64,000 nt of DNA from Lachnospiraceae bacterium. Lineage in GTDB: Bacteria > Bacillota > Clostridia > Lachnospirales > Lachnospiraceae. A model generated the notes under the pieces. The model made no database searches, was not told the DNA's origin, and saw only the letters and a program-made list of their open reading frames with translations. How positions within the stretch are numbered: position 1 is the stretch's first letter; each line of letters begins with the position of its first letter. The DNA lies in the NCBI GenBank assembly GCA_910575075.1, contig CAJTCY010000001.1, positions 144,702-208,701 on the forward strand, given 5' to 3'. Below are positions 36,401-46,503 of the stretch, piece after piece. Made by a program: the position numbers and the translations under genes.

Positions 36401-37081
36401 TTGAGTGAGGCAAATTATTTATTGGGACAAAAGGTGTTTCAGATCATCCGGGAGGATATTATAGCCGGAAAGTATCAGCGGAAAGAAGAATTGAGAGAGA
36501 TAGCCATTGGCGATGAACTTCAGGTAAGCAGGACTCCCGTGCGAGAAGCATTGCGTCAGTTGGAACTGGAAGGGCTTGTGACCATTGTTCCGAACCGGGG
36601 TGCTTATGTGGAGGGGATTTCCTGTCAGGATATGCAGGATATTTTCGAGATACGTTTACTGATGGAAGGATTTTGTGCCGGAAAAGCGGCAGAAAGTGCA
36701 GCAGCAGAGCAATTAGAGGCGTTGGAAGAAATTATGGTTCTGACAGAATATCATATTAAAAATGAGCATACCAGACAGCTCATAGGACTGGACAGTAAGT
36801 TTCATGAAATACTGTACGAAGCAGGAGGGAGCAGAATTCTGGAACATGCCTTGAAAAATTACCATTATTATCTGAAACGGGCGCGCAGATTCAGTCTGCT
36901 TGTTCCAGGACGGGCGGTCGAGTCCATTCGGGAGCACAGGCAGATTCTGGAGGCAATAAAAGCACGTGATAAGAAGAAGGCAGAAGATGCTGTCAATCAG
37001 CATTTGATTCATACCATAAAAAATATAGATGCTTATGGATGGGAAAACATTACAGGAGGACAGAAGAATGGAAAAAATTAA
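36401..37081 (+). CDS. GntR-family (FadR/FCD) transcriptional regulator
   Basis: A 226-residue repressor-type regulator. The N-terminal winged helix is at residues ~10-75, with [18 protein letters not shown] as the recognition region. The FCD ligand-binding domain (about 85-215) has [23 protein letters not shown] and [12 protein letters not shown]. The start is TTG at 36401, preceded by GGAGG. It overlaps icd by 14 bases and probably regulates its own operon in response to an organic acid; the ligand is not known. Confidence 0.9.
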   Translation: MSEANYLLGQKVFQIIREDIIAGKYQRKEELREIAIGDELQVSRTPVREALRQLELEGLVTIVPNRGAYVEGISCQDMQDIFEIRLLMEGFCAGKAAESAAAEQLEALEEIMVLTEYHIKNEHTRQLIGLDSKFHEILYEAGGSRILEHALKNYHYYLKRARRFSLLVPGRAVESIREHRQILEAIKARDKKKAEDAVNQHLIHTIKNIDAYGWENITGGQKNGKN

Positions 37082-38276
37082 AATGACAACCCCTTTGGTG
37101 GAGATGGACGGAGATGAAATGACCCGTATTCTCTGGAAAATGATTAAGGATGAACTGCTGCTTCCTTTTATTGACTTAAAAACAGAGTATTATGATTTGG
37201 GACTGGAGCACCGGAATGAAACAGATGACCAGGTGACTTTTGATTCTGCAAATGCTACGAAAAAATATGGCGTGGCAGTTAAGTGCGCTACCATTACGCC
37301 AAATGCGGCAAGAATGACAGAATATGATTTAAAAGAAATGTGGAAAAGCCCCAACGGAACCATCCGTGCTATTTTGGATGGAACAGTATTTCGTGCGCCT
37401 ATTACAGTGAAAGGAATTGAACCATGTGTAAAGAACTGGAAGAAGCCAATTACCATAGCACGTCATGCTTATGGAGATGTATATAAGGCAAGCGAGATGA
37501 AGATTCCGGCAGCAGGGAAATGTGAGCTGGTATACACGGCAGAGGATGGAACGGAAACCAGAGAATTGATTCACAATTTTACAGGTGCAGGGATTATACA
37601 GGGACAGCATAATTTAAACGAGTCCATTGAGAGCTTTGCAAGAAGCTGTTTTAATTATGCATTGGATATTAAACAGGATTTATGGTTTGCCACCAAAGAT
37701 ACCATTTCCAAGAAATATGACCATACGTTCAAGGATATTTTCCAGGAAATATATGAAAAAGAATATGATGAGAAATTTAAGGCAGCAAATATTGAATATT
37801 TCTATACTTTAATTGATGATGCTGTAGCCCGCATTATGAAAGCTGAGGGTGGATTTATCTGGGCATGCAAGAATTATGACGGTGATGTGATGAGCGATAT
37901 GGTCAGTTCTGCCTTTGGTTCCCTTGCTATGATGACCTCTGTACTGGTTTCCCCTCAGGGATATTATGAATATGAAGCTGCTCACGGAACAGTACAGCGT
38001 CATTACTATAAACATTTAAAGGGAGAAGAAACTTCCACCAATTCTGTGGCAACTATATTTGCATGGACCGGAGCGCTGCGTAAACGTGGAGAGCTGGATA
38101 ATTTGCCGGAATTGTCAGCGTTTGCTGATAAGTTAGAGCAGGCTTGCCTGTCTACGATTGAATCGGGCAAAATGACAAAAGACCTGGCGTTGATTACCAC
38201 TTTGGAGAATCCCACCGTTTTAAACAGCGAAGGCTTTATCAAGGCAATCCGTGAGGTTTTGGAGGGACTTTTGTAA
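37068..38276 (+). CDS. icd: NADP-dependent isocitrate dehydrogenase (eukaryote-like type II)
   Basis: Oxidises isocitrate to 2-oxoglutarate with NADP, mainly for glutamate synthesis in anaerobes. The 402-residue length and motifs [27 protein letters not shown] and [19 protein letters not shown] mark the homodimeric type II enzymes, unlike E. coli Icd. The ATG at 37068 follows AGGAGG. It is translationally coupled to the GntR gene. Citrate synthase and aconitase are not in the window. Confidence 0.96.
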   Translation: MEKIKMTTPLVEMDGDEMTRILWKMIKDELLLPFIDLKTEYYDLGLEHRNETDDQVTFDSANATKKYGVAVKCATITPNAARMTEYDLKEMWKSPNGTIRAILDGTVFRAPITVKGIEPCVKNWKKPITIARHAYGDVYKASEMKIPAAGKCELVYTAEDGTETRELIHNFTGAGIIQGQHNLNESIESFARSCFNYALDIKQDLWFATKDTISKKYDHTFKDIFQEIYEKEYDEKFKAANIEYFYTLIDDAVARIMKAEGGFIWACKNYDGDVMSDMVSSAFGSLAMMTSVLVSPQGYYEYEAAHGTVQRHYYKHLKGEETSTNSVATIFAWTGALRKRGELDNLPELSAFADKLEQACLSTIESGKMTKDLALITTLENPTVLNSEGFIKAIREVLEGLL

Positions 38277-38303
38277 GATTAGGAAAGTAGAGGAAAACTT
38301 ATC

Positions 38304-40217
38304 ATGATTTTAGCATGCCAGAATATCAGCAAAGCCTTTGGCACCGATGAAATCATACAACAGGCGTCTTTTCACATTGAAGAAAATGAGAAGGCGGCAA
38401 TTGTGGGAATTAATGGAGCAGGGAAAACTACCTTGCTAAAGATTATCATGGGGGAGCTGGAAGCAGATACCGGAGAAGTGGTTCTGGCAAAGAACAGAAC
38501 CATTGGCTACCTGCCTCAGAATCCTGATATTCAGGGAAACAGAACGATTTATGAGGAGGTTCTTTCGGCGAAAGAAGATCTGGTTTCCATGCAGGAAATG
38601 CTGATATCCATGGAAGAAAAAATGAGCAGCCTTGCGGGGGCAGAGCTGGAACAGTTTCTGGATAGCTACAACCGCCTGAATCTTGAATTTGAGAGGAAGG
38701 GCGGCTCTTCCTATAAGAGCGAGATCACAGGTGTATTGAAAGGCTTAGGATTTACAGAAGACGAATTTGGGAAACATATGCAGGCTTTGTCCGGGGGACA
38801 GCGTACCAGAGTCTGTCTGGGAAGGCTTCTGGTAACAAAACCAGATGTAATTCTGCTGGACGAGCCGACCAATCATCTCGATATCGGATCTATTACCTGG
38901 CTGGAAACTTTTTTGATTAATTATAAAGGTGCAGTGGTAATTGTCAGCCATGACCGCTATTTTCTGGATCGGGTGGTACGTAAGGTGGTAGAGCTGGACC
39001 GCCATAAAGTATCAGTTTTTCAGGGGAATTACAGCGATTATGCGGTGAAAAAAGCGCAGGTGCGGGAGGCGCAGATTAAGCAGTATTACAACCAGCAGCG
39101 GGAGATCAAACATCAGGAGGAGGTTATTGCCAAACTGAAATCTTTTAACCGCGAAAAATCCGTCAAGCGTGCAGAAAGCCGTGAAAAGATGCTTAATAAG
39201 ATCGAACGGCTGGAGAAGCCAGCGGAGGAAAACACCGATATACATCTGAATTTAGAGCCAAGGATTGTCAGCGGCAACGATGTGCTGAAAGTGGAGCATC
39301 TGGCGAAATCATTTCCAGGACAGTCTCTGTTTTCTGACATCTCTTTTGAGATAAAACGGGGCGAACGGGTGGCGCTGATTGGAGATAACGGGACAGGAAA
39401 GACCACAATTTTGAAAATTATCAATGAAATGGTGCAGGCTGATCGCGGCACCCTGACATTGGGAACCAATGTCCATATTGGCTATTATGACCAGGAACAC
39501 CAGGTGCTTCATATGGAAAAGACTTTGACAGAGGAAATCTCGGATGCTTATCCCACGCTCACCAATACGGAGATTCGAAATGTGCTGGCAGCATTTTTAT
39601 TTACAGGTGATGAAGTTTTTAAACGGATTTCTGATCTCAGCGGAGGCGAGCGGGGAAGGGTATCTCTTGCCAAATTGATGCTGTCAGAGGCTAATTTTTT
39701 GATATTGGACGAGCCAACCAATCATCTGGATATTACCTCTAAGGAAATTTTGGAGCAGGCATTGAACCGTTATACAGGAACGGTGTTTTTTGTTTCCCAT
39801 GACCGCTATTTTATCAATAAGACAGCTACACGGATATTGAATCTCACTGGGGAAACCATTGTCAATTACATTGGAAATTATGATTATTATCTGGAAAAAT
39901 GCGAAGAGCTTACCAGAATCTATGTGCCAGGCCAGGAAGAAACAGTGAAACAGGAATCTGACAGTGAAAGCAAACTGGACTGGAAACAGCAGAAAGAATT
40001 ACAGGCGCGTCAGCGCAAACTGGAAAATGACCGGAAAAAAACGGAAGATGCAATTGAACAGACAGAGCGGCGGATCTCAGAACTCGAAGAGGCCTTTGCG
40101 GACAGTGAAATTGCCACCAACTCAGCGAAACTCCAAGAGCTTCATCAGGAATATCAGGAAAAGCAGCAGGAATTGGAAACCCTGTACGAAAAATGGGAGA
40201 ATCTGCTAGAAAATTAG
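38304..40217 (+). CDS. ABC-F family ATPase (Uup/YdiF-like)
   Basis: A 637-residue soluble protein with two ABC domains and no membrane span. P-loops are GINGAGKTTLLK and GDNGTGKTTILK; signatures LSGGQRTRV and LSGGERGRV; Walker B both DEPTNHLD. The inter-domain linker (about 245-310) is charged, and the C-terminal ~85 residues are a coiled-coil as in Uup. ABC-F proteins act on the ribosome or in antibiotic resistance. It begins 27 bases after icd, so it is probably read through from the same promoter. Confidence 0.93.
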   Translation: MILACQNISKAFGTDEIIQQASFHIEENEKAAIVGINGAGKTTLLKIIMGELEADTGEVVLAKNRTIGYLPQNPDIQGNRTIYEEVLSAKEDLVSMQEMLISMEEKMSSLAGAELEQFLDSYNRLNLEFERKGGSSYKSEITGVLKGLGFTEDEFGKHMQALSGGQRTRVCLGRLLVTKPDVILLDEPTNHLDIGSITWLETFLINYKGAVVIVSHDRYFLDRVVRKVVELDRHKVSVFQGNYSDYAVKKAQVREAQIKQYYNQQREIKHQEEVIAKLKSFNREKSVKRAESREKMLNKIERLEKPAEENTDIHLNLEPRIVSGNDVLKVEHLAKSFPGQSLFSDISFEIKRGERVALIGDNGTGKTTILKIINEMVQADRGTLTLGTNVHIGYYDQEHQVLHMEKTLTEEISDAYPTLTNTEIRNVLAAFLFTGDEVFKRISDLSGGERGRVSLAKLMLSEANFLILDEPTNHLDITSKEILEQALNRYTGTVFFVSHDRYFINKTATRILNLTGETIVNYIGNYDYYLEKCEELTRIYVPGQEETVKQESDSESKLDWKQQKELQARQRKLENDRKKTEDAIEQTERRISELEEAFADSEIATNSAKLQELHQEYQEKQQELETLYEKWENLLEN

Positions 40218-40352
40218 CATAGGAGGGACTGTCGGACAAATATATTCATTCGTTCAAAAAGTCTTGCCATTTAAACGCCAGCCCCATAGTTAAAGACAGC
40301 GCACTAAATATGCCGAATCCATGTTTATACATTATCAGTTATAATAAAACGC

Positions 40353-40381
40353 AAGGACAGTGATTTGATACCGCTGTCCTT
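40353..40381 (+). terminator. Terminator after the ABC-F gene
   Basis: AAGGACAGTG pairs with CGCTGTCCTT around a 9-base loop, followed by TTTTT. It ends the GntR-icd-ABC-F unit. The rest of the 343-base gap holds a 29-codon frame and the next promoter. Confidence 0.85.
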
Positions 40382-40400
40382 TTTACTATTCAGAGGCTTA

Positions 40401-40490
40401 ATGGATGGATTAAGAGACATTGTTGATTTATGCGCAAGCAAACGGTATATGGAACACGTTGATATTATTCGTTTGGACAGATATAATTAG
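40401..40490 (+). CDS. Possible 29-residue leader peptide or gene remnant
   Basis: An open frame of 29 codons (begins MDGLRDIVDLCASKRY, ends IIRLDRYN) with AGAGG a few bases before the ATG. The promoter of the following two-component operon overlaps its end. It may be a remnant of a lost gene rather than a functional peptide. I do not recognise it. Confidence 0.3.
   Translation: MDGLRDIVDLCASKRYMEHVDIIRLDRYN
40459..40487 (+). promoter_or_regulatory. Promoter of the two-component operon
   Basis: TTGATA at 40459-40464 and a perfect TATAAT at 40482-40487 with a 17-base spacer, about 75 bases upstream of the response regulator gene. Confidence 0.6.
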
Positions 40491-40560
40491 ACATATTCTA
40501 TGTGTGGAGGCGGAAATGTCTGAACAGCGGATGCACGGTTGAAAAAGGGAGGAACAATAA

Positions 40561-41244
40561 ATGCAGCACTCTATATTGGTAATTGAAGATGATGAAATTT
40601 TAAATTCAGGACTTTGCTATAACATTCAAAAAAATGAGATGCAGCCCTGCCCTGCATATAGTGTTGAGGATGCAAAAGAAAGAATAAAAGATGGTCAATT
40701 TGATTTGATTTTACTGGATGTAAATTTACCTGACGGCAATGGATTTGATTTTGCAAAAGAAGTAATCGCACAGTATAACATTCCTTTTATTTTTCTGACA
40801 GCACATAATTTAGAGGAAGAAATTATTAAAGGATTGAAAATTGGTGCAGATGATTATATTGTGAAGCCTTTTAGCCTTAAAATAGTTATGCAAAAGATTC
40901 AAACAGTGTTAAGGAGATGTTCTGGAAAAACGATACCGCATACGTATACTTGCGGAAATCTCCATATTGATTTTGACAAGCGTTTTGTAAAGAACGGGAA
41001 TAAAACGATTGCCCTTACACCCACTGAATACGAAATTTTAGAAGTTTTCTGCGAAAACAGAGGAAGAATTTTAACAAAAGAGATTTTGCTCGGAAAGATA
41101 TGGGATGACAAAGAAAACTATGTAAACGAACATACGCTCTCGCTCAATGTCAGCAGATTGAGAAATAAAATAGCTGATGCCGAACATGAATATATAAAAA
41201 CAATTTATGGCTTAGGTTATAAATGGGTAGGTGATGAAGATTGA
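40561..41244 (+). CDS. OmpR-family response regulator
   Basis: A 227-residue two-domain regulator. The receiver has EDDE near the start, the phospho-Asp in LILLDVNLPDGNGF and the Lys in VKPF. The C-terminal winged helix (about 130-225) has LTPTEYEILEVFCENRGRIL and HTLSLNVSRLRNKI. GGGAGGAAC precedes the ATG. It overlaps the kinase gene by 4 bases and lies upstream of an ABC transporter it probably controls, a common arrangement for antimicrobial-peptide sensing. Confidence 0.95.
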   Translation: MQHSILVIEDDEILNSGLCYNIQKNEMQPCPAYSVEDAKERIKDGQFDLILLDVNLPDGNGFDFAKEVIAQYNIPFIFLTAHNLEEEIIKGLKIGADDYIVKPFSLKIVMQKIQTVLRRCSGKTIPHTYTCGNLHIDFDKRFVKNGNKTIALTPTEYEILEVFCENRGRILTKEILLGKIWDDKENYVNEHTLSLNVSRLRNKIADAEHEYIKTIYGLGYKWVGDED

Positions 41245-42251
41245 AAATTATCAAATATATGTTAATCTGCCTGCACTTATTGCTTTTTTCCTGCGGTATA
41301 TACATCATATTTACAGAGATAACAAGCAGAAACACAAAAGTAATATTATGCTTTGTGATAAGCTTACTACTGTTGTTAAACGGTGGAACATACCTGTATT
41401 TTAGAAAAAGATTTACGAATTTCTCAGATGAGATTTGTAACTATACAGAAAACATTCTCCATGGTAATCCGGTGGAGAAACTATATAATAAAGAAACACT
41501 TACTTCCAAGATGGTAATGGAGTTGGAAAAAGTAGAGAGCATTGTTTTTTCCCAATTATCAGAGAGCAAGAAAGAAAAGAAAGAGATTCAAAAGATGATT
41601 TCTGAAATTACACATCAGATAAAAACACCTGTTTCCAATATTAAAATGTATTGTGAAATGTTTGATCAGCCAGACATTTCCCTTGCTGAAGCACAGAAGT
41701 CTGTACAAATTATAAAGCAGCAGTTGATAAAATTAGAATTTTTACTTGAGGCACTCATAAAATCTTCCAGATTAGAGGGGGAAATGATCCGCCTTGAAAT
41801 GGAGAACAGTAAAATTATTGAAACTCTGGCAGTTGCCGTAAATAATGTGATACAAAAAGCGGATAGTAAACACATAGATATGTCGGTAGAGTGCCGCCCT
41901 TATGTACAAGTGCGTCACGATATGAAGTGGACTGCAGAAGCAATCGAAAATATCCTGGATAATGCAATTAAGTATACGAATGAAAATGGAAAAATTGCCA
42001 TTGCAGTAAATACGAGTGAAATGTATACGGAAATTAAGGTAACAGACACGGGAAAAGGGATTGCCGCAGCACATAGGAACGATATTTTTAAAAGATTTTA
42101 CCGGGAAAAAACTGCCGCTAAAACAGAAGGATTAGGATTAGGATTGTATCTTGCAAGACAGATTATCCATTTACAGGGCGGTTATATTTCAGTACGCTCC
42201 GAAGAAGGCTGCGGAAGCTGTTTCTCCATATGTCTGCCGAATAAATCATAG
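41241..42251 (+). CDS. Sensor histidine kinase
   Basis: A 336-residue membrane kinase. Two spans lie at about 5-28 and 33-53 with almost no extracellular loop, typical of intramembrane-sensing kinases. The phospho-His is in SEITHQIKTPVSN; the ATPase has NILDNAIKYT, DTGKGIAA and GLGLGLYLARQI. The start is TTG at 41241, overlapping the regulator stop (TTGA), or the ATG at 41259. The small sensor region suggests signals come through the partner transporter. Confidence 0.93.
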   Translation: MKIIKYMLICLHLLLFSCGIYIIFTEITSRNTKVILCFVISLLLLLNGGTYLYFRKRFTNFSDEICNYTENILHGNPVEKLYNKETLTSKMVMELEKVESIVFSQLSESKKEKKEIQKMISEITHQIKTPVSNIKMYCEMFDQPDISLAEAQKSVQIIKQQLIKLEFLLEALIKSSRLEGEMIRLEMENSKIIETLAVAVNNVIQKADSKHIDMSVECRPYVQVRHDMKWTAEAIENILDNAIKYTNENGKIAIAVNTSEMYTEIKVTDTGKGIAAAHRNDIFKRFYREKTAAKTEGLGLGLYLARQIIHLQGGYISVRSEEGCGSCFSICLPNKS

Positions 42252-42360
42252 CATCGCTTGAAATGTTTCGGTTTTGATACTTTTGATGTTTGGATTGAAA
42301 CAAGATTGATAAAATTACCGTTTATAATTACAAGTATCAAACTGAAAGGAAATGCAAATT

Positions 42361-43035
42361 ATGAATATCTTAAGTACAAATAATCTTACGAAATATTATG
42401 GTTTTGAGCCTTTGCTTGTAAAAGCATTGGACGGTATTACCATAGAAATCGAGGCAGGAAGCTTTACTTCCATCGTTGGAACTTCTGGTTCCGGAAAAAG
42501 TACTCTGTTGCATATGCTTGGCGGTTTAGACACTCCGACAAGTGGGAGTGTTATTGTTGATGGACAAGAGCTTGCAGGAATGGGAAAAAATGAGCTCACG
42601 ATTTTCCGAAGAAGAAAAATAGGTTTTATTTTTCAGAACTATAATCTTATCCCTAACCTGACAACTTACGATAATATTGTACTGCCCATCGAGTTAGACG
42701 GAAGATGTGTGGATGAAGAATATCTAAAAGAAATTGTGAATGTATTAGGTTTAAAAGATAAGCTGCAAAGAAAACCCAATAAACTATCCGGGGGACAGCA
42801 GCAAAGAGCTGCGATCGCCAGAGCGTTAGCCGCAAAGCCTGCTATTATTTTGGCTGATGAGCCTACGGGGAATCTTGACAGCCATACAAGTCAGGAAGTT
42901 ATTGGGTTGTTGCAGACAATGGCAAAGAAATTTTATCAGACGATCGTTATGATTACGCATAACGATGAAATTGCCCAAGCGACAGACCGTACCATTCGTA
43001 TTGAGGATGGAAAAATTGTAGAAAGCAGGTGGTAA
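42361..43035 (+). CDS. ABC transporter ATP-binding protein (MacB/LolD type)
   Basis: A 224-residue ATPase. Walker A is GTSGSGKSTLLHMLGGLD, the signature LSGGQQQRAAIARALA and Walker B IILADEPTGNLD. The ATG at 42361 has AAAGGA at the right distance; the in-frame ATG at 42352 is too close to it. It pairs with the FtsX-type permease that follows, with which it overlaps. It likely expels or counters antimicrobial peptides under control of the upstream two-component system. Confidence 0.93.
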   Translation: MNILSTNNLTKYYGFEPLLVKALDGITIEIEAGSFTSIVGTSGSGKSTLLHMLGGLDTPTSGSVIVDGQELAGMGKNELTIFRRRKIGFIFQNYNLIPNLTTYDNIVLPIELDGRCVDEEYLKEIVNVLGLKDKLQRKPNKLSGGQQQRAAIARALAAKPAIILADEPTGNLDSHTSQEVIGLLQTMAKKFYQTIVMITHNDEIAQATDRTIRIEDGKIVESRW

Positions 43036-45410
43036 TGATGATGAAATTGGAAAGAAATAATAATGCTGCGTGTATCCGAAAAGTTGCCAAAAGTAATGTA
43101 ATGAGCAACCGCTTATACAGCCTGTTTACTGTTTTAACGATTATTCTTGCGATTAGTCTGACTGCAGGTATCACATTGGTACAACAGGGTAAGGAAATTA
43201 AAGAACAAAAAATTCTTGCAAATATGCAGCAGGTCGGGATTGGCAATCTAAGTAAGAAACAAATTGCTTCATTAGAAAAAGAAGCTTCTGCAGAATGTGT
43301 ATTGCCTTATAAAAACAGCAGCAGCTTTAGAATGGGTGATACGAAAATAGAAGCAGTATATTATGAGCCTTCAGAGTTGATTACTACTTATCAATTAACC
43401 GAAGGCAACGTGCCGACTGATTATAATGAAATTGCAGTAGATAAAAATATTCAATCTGCATTGGGAATTTCATTGAAACTTGGAGATACCATAACCTTTG
43501 AATTGCCCGCAAATAAGCAGGAAGAATTTAAGGTTGTTGGTTTTACTGATAATGCAGAAACAGGAACATATTATTTCTATGTGTCAAGGGAATACGCAGA
43601 AACAGGGAGCTTATTTGCAGGCACTTCATTTGCCGCAATGGTCAGAATAAATAATGCGGATGAAATGAGTCTGCCTGATTTTGAGAACTGTGTATATAAA
43701 TTAGCGTCAGATTATGGAATAAGCAGAAGCAATATCTATTTCAACAGCCGTTTTACAGCTTCTTTAATCAAAGGCTCTGGCCTTGGAATTATCTTATTAG
43801 CGGCACTTTTCATTGCAGCAGCAAGTGCAATTGTGATATACAGCATTTTTTATCTTTCCGTTTCAAACCGTGTATCTCAGCTTGGGCAGCTGCAAACCAT
43901 CGGGATGACGGAAAAGCAGTTGAAAAGGATGATACGGCTGGAAGGCGGATACCTGAGTGCTGTCGGTATTCCCATAGGTCTTTTTATAGGCGTGCTTTTT
44001 TCATACTTCATTGAGCCGCAAGGAATGACACTGTTAAATACACTTGTTATCTGTATTGCGGTTGCAGCTGCCGGTGTCATAATGGTACAGTTTTCCATTC
44101 GTAAACCGGGGAAAATTGCTTCACGCATTTCTCCGATTGAAGCGGCAAGGTATTCAAAAGAAAACAAGAAGGAGCATCAAGAAAAGCCGAAAAAGCATAA
44201 ACACTTATCTCCTTTCATTTTAGCAAAAGAAAATGGGGAAAAAGACCGTGTGAAGCAGATTTTAACAATTTCCTCTTTAGCGATTGGAGGTTTGTTGTTT
44301 ATGGTAGGAACGACTTTTGTATCCTCTTGGAACCCAGAAGCATTTGCAAGAGAAGGTAATCTGGAGCAAGGCGAATTTTATATCGCATTTGACTATAACA
44401 CATTGATAACCTCTAAACCATATGGTATATCTGAGTATCAGATAAATAAGCCTTTTTCAGATGAACTTTTATCGGAGATTGAAAATATAGATGGTGTAAC
44501 TGCTGTCACCAAAGAATATCGGACAGCAGGTATCATAGAGTATGGTGATTTGAAAATGGAAATTCCTATCATTCCGATTTCTGAAGAAAATAAAAAAGAA
44601 GTTATGGACACGCTTGGCTCGGAATGGACATATGAGAAACTGGCTGCCAATGATGCAATGATAATTTTAGGAACGGATGCACAGACAGAAACTTATCATA
44701 GCTGCCCTGAGGCAGGAGAAACTGTCACTTTTGACTGGTTTGACGGAATGGAACATACCACAACGCTCCCTATTGCAGGCAGCTCAAAATGGAGTATGAA
44801 TGAGGGGTACTATCTTACTCCTGAGACAATTAAAAAGTTCTGGGGAGATATGGATGTAACAGCGTCGCTTAGTGTAAAAACATCGGATTATAAGCATACA
44901 GGCACACGCATTGAAAATAATCTGATAGATATTCTGAGTGAGCATTCTGAACTGGCTATGCAGACTTTACAAGAAACACTGCTTACGACATCCAATATCA
45001 TAAAAAACACCCGTATGCAGGTTTACGGATTGGCTTCATTTGTTATCTTATTTAGTGTTCTAAACCTCATAAATACTTTGATCAGCCGTATTAGTACCAG
45101 ACGGAAAGAACTGGCAATGTTAGAGTCTATTGGTATGGAACAGAAACAGATTAAAAAAATGCTGTTTTTTGAAAGCATATTCCTTGCGCTGCCAAATATC
45201 CTAATCACAGGAGTTTTAGGTTCGGTAGCGGGATATATATTGGTAACAGCCTTAAATAAAAATGGTTTGAGCTATTTCCAATATGTATTTCCGATTGTTC
45301 CATTGATCCTTTATATAGTGAGTATGGCTGCGCTTCCGGTCATTATTTCATCATTGTGCTTGAAAATACAAAGTAGAAGTTCTTTGGTTGAGAGAATCAG
45401 AACTCTTTAA
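43035..45410 (+). CDS. FtsX-type ABC permease, duplicated architecture
   Basis: A 791-residue permease. Visible spans: about 27-49, then after a ~195-residue extracellular domain three spans near 245-275, 310-330 and 337-360; a fifth near 410-432, a second extracellular domain, and a final three near 660-680, 715-738 and 750-775. This is two FtsX units in tandem, unlike the ten-span BceB type at 52945. The ATG overlaps the ATPase stop. It belongs to the same operon as the two-component genes. Substrate unknown. Confidence 0.9.
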   Translation: MMMKLERNNNAACIRKVAKSNVMSNRLYSLFTVLTIILAISLTAGITLVQQGKEIKEQKILANMQQVGIGNLSKKQIASLEKEASAECVLPYKNSSSFRMGDTKIEAVYYEPSELITTYQLTEGNVPTDYNEIAVDKNIQSALGISLKLGDTITFELPANKQEEFKVVGFTDNAETGTYYFYVSREYAETGSLFAGTSFAAMVRINNADEMSLPDFENCVYKLASDYGISRSNIYFNSRFTASLIKGSGLGIILLAALFIAAASAIVIYSIFYLSVSNRVSQLGQLQTIGMTEKQLKRMIRLEGGYLSAVGIPIGLFIGVLFSYFIEPQGMTLLNTLVICIAVAAAGVIMVQFSIRKPGKIASRISPIEAARYSKENKKEHQEKPKKHKHLSPFILAKENGEKDRVKQILTISSLAIGGLLFMVGTTFVSSWNPEAFAREGNLEQGEFYIAFDYNTLITSKPYGISEYQINKPFSDELLSEIENIDGVTAVTKEYRTAGIIEYGDLKMEIPIIPISEENKKEVMDTLGSEWTYEKLAANDAMIILGTDAQTETYHSCPEAGETVTFDWFDGMEHTTTLPIAGSSKWSMNEGYYLTPETIKKFWGDMDVTASLSVKTSDYKHTGTRIENNLIDILSEHSELAMQTLQETLLTTSNIIKNTRMQVYGLASFVILFSVLNLINTLISRISTRRKELAMLESIGMEQKQIKKMLFFESIFLALPNILITGVLGSVAGYILVTALNKNGLSYFQYVFPIVPLILYIVSMAALPVIISSLCLKIQSRSSLVERIRTL

Positions 45411-45508
45411 TTATATTTTTTCAAGCGAGGTGATTTTATGGGAAACGGATGCTGAAAAGTGATATATTTGCCCAAGAGTTAAAAATAATAGAGAAATGAG
45501 CGAAAAAC

Positions 45509-45865
45509 ATGAGAATAACTATCAAAAAATCACTGAAATATATTTCCCTTTTGATGATTCTTCTGCTTCTCATCTTTTTTTGCCGAAGCTGTGCTTCTTC
45601 CTTTGGCTATGAGGATGAAGAAGTTTACACATCACCGCAGGGAACTAACACGATTGTTGTCAAGTACGATTTCGTTTGCAGACCAGATGTTTTCAAAAAG
45701 GGCTGGCTGTGGGAGAAAAAAATATGGAGTTACCCTAATTCTGGTTTTATGGAATCGGTACATTTTGGCGTAGAGTGGCTTTCTGAAAATCAAATCCGAT
45801 TGGAATATGATGATGTAAACAATGATGAATATGACGAGGAATACATCATCACAATACCTGACTGA
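45509..45865 (+). CDS. Small membrane-anchored protein of unknown function
   Basis: A 118-residue protein with an N-terminal span (about 10-28, LLMILLLLIFFC) and a hydrophilic extracellular part. The CRSC stretch after the span is not a clean lipobox. The end is acidic (DDVNNDEYDEEYIITIPD). The last 50 bases are repeated almost exactly at 54864-54913, after another ABC permease. I do not recognise a family with certainty. It lies 98 bases after the permease and may belong to the same unit. Confidence 0.65.
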   Translation: MRITIKKSLKYISLLMILLLLIFFCRSCASSFGYEDEEVYTSPQGTNTIVVKYDFVCRPDVFKKGWLWEKKIWSYPNSGFMESVHFGVEWLSENQIRLEYDDVNNDEYDEEYIITIPD

Positions 45866-45891
45866 CTTTCTTCTTAACTGAGAAAATTACA

Positions 45892-46047
45892 TTGAAGAAC
45901 CGAATATTTAAACTGGAACAGGCAGAGGTGTATGTCAAGGCGGTGGAGAATTTCAGGGAGGGAAGAAAAATTATATTTTTATATTGCGTAAATGGGAAAA
46001 TATGCATAAATAAAACAAACATTAATAAAATTGGGAACAACCATTAA
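45892..46047 (+). other. Unassigned open frame in a 230-base gap
   Basis: The gap 45866-46095 contains one frame of 51 codons from a TTG (LKNRIFKLEQAEVYVKAVEN...). It has no ribosome-binding site. It may be the remnant of a lost gene. Nothing else is seen in the gap. Confidence 0.2.
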
Positions 46048-46095
46048 CAGATATTGCTTTTTGTCCGATATACATAACAGAAAGGGGGCTGCAAT

Positions 46096-46503
46096 ATGGA
46101 AAGAGAAACTACTCCAAGCCAAAGTGAATGGCTGATTATGGAGGTGTTTTGGGCGAATGACACGCCTACCATGACTGCAAAAGAAGTCATTAAGAAAATG
46201 CAGGAACGGTCAGATATGTCATCAAGAATGGTGCGTGTCCTGCTGAACCGTTTATGGCAGAAAGGTGTTTTAAGTTATGCTGTAGACGAACATGATTTAA
46301 GGGTTTACCACTATACCGTTAAGAAATCAAGAGAGGAATGTCAGAGAGAAAAAAGCCGGAAGTTTGTAGACAGCTATTTTGAGGGCAGCCAAAAAAATGC
46401 AATGGCGGCACTGCTGCAGAGTGCAAAACTGACGGAGGAACAGCTTCAGGAATTGGAAGAAATCTTGGAGAAATGCAAAGATAAGGATAATGATGAGGAA
46501 TGA
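46096..46503 (+). CDS. BlaI/MecI/CopY-family repressor
   Basis: A 135-residue winged-helix repressor. Family residues include SQSEWLIMEVFWANDTPTM at the start (SEWLIMEVFW), MTAKEVIKKM and MVRVLLNRLWQKGVL in the recognition region, then a helical dimer domain. BlaI-type repressors are cleaved when the partner M56 protease senses a signal. The stop overlaps the M56 gene (ATGA). AAAGGGGG precedes the ATG. Confidence 0.92.
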   Translation: MERETTPSQSEWLIMEVFWANDTPTMTAKEVIKKMQERSDMSSRMVRVLLNRLWQKGVLSYAVDEHDLRVYHYTVKKSREECQREKSRKFVDSYFEGSQKNAMAALLQSAKLTEEQLQELEEILEKCKDKDNDEE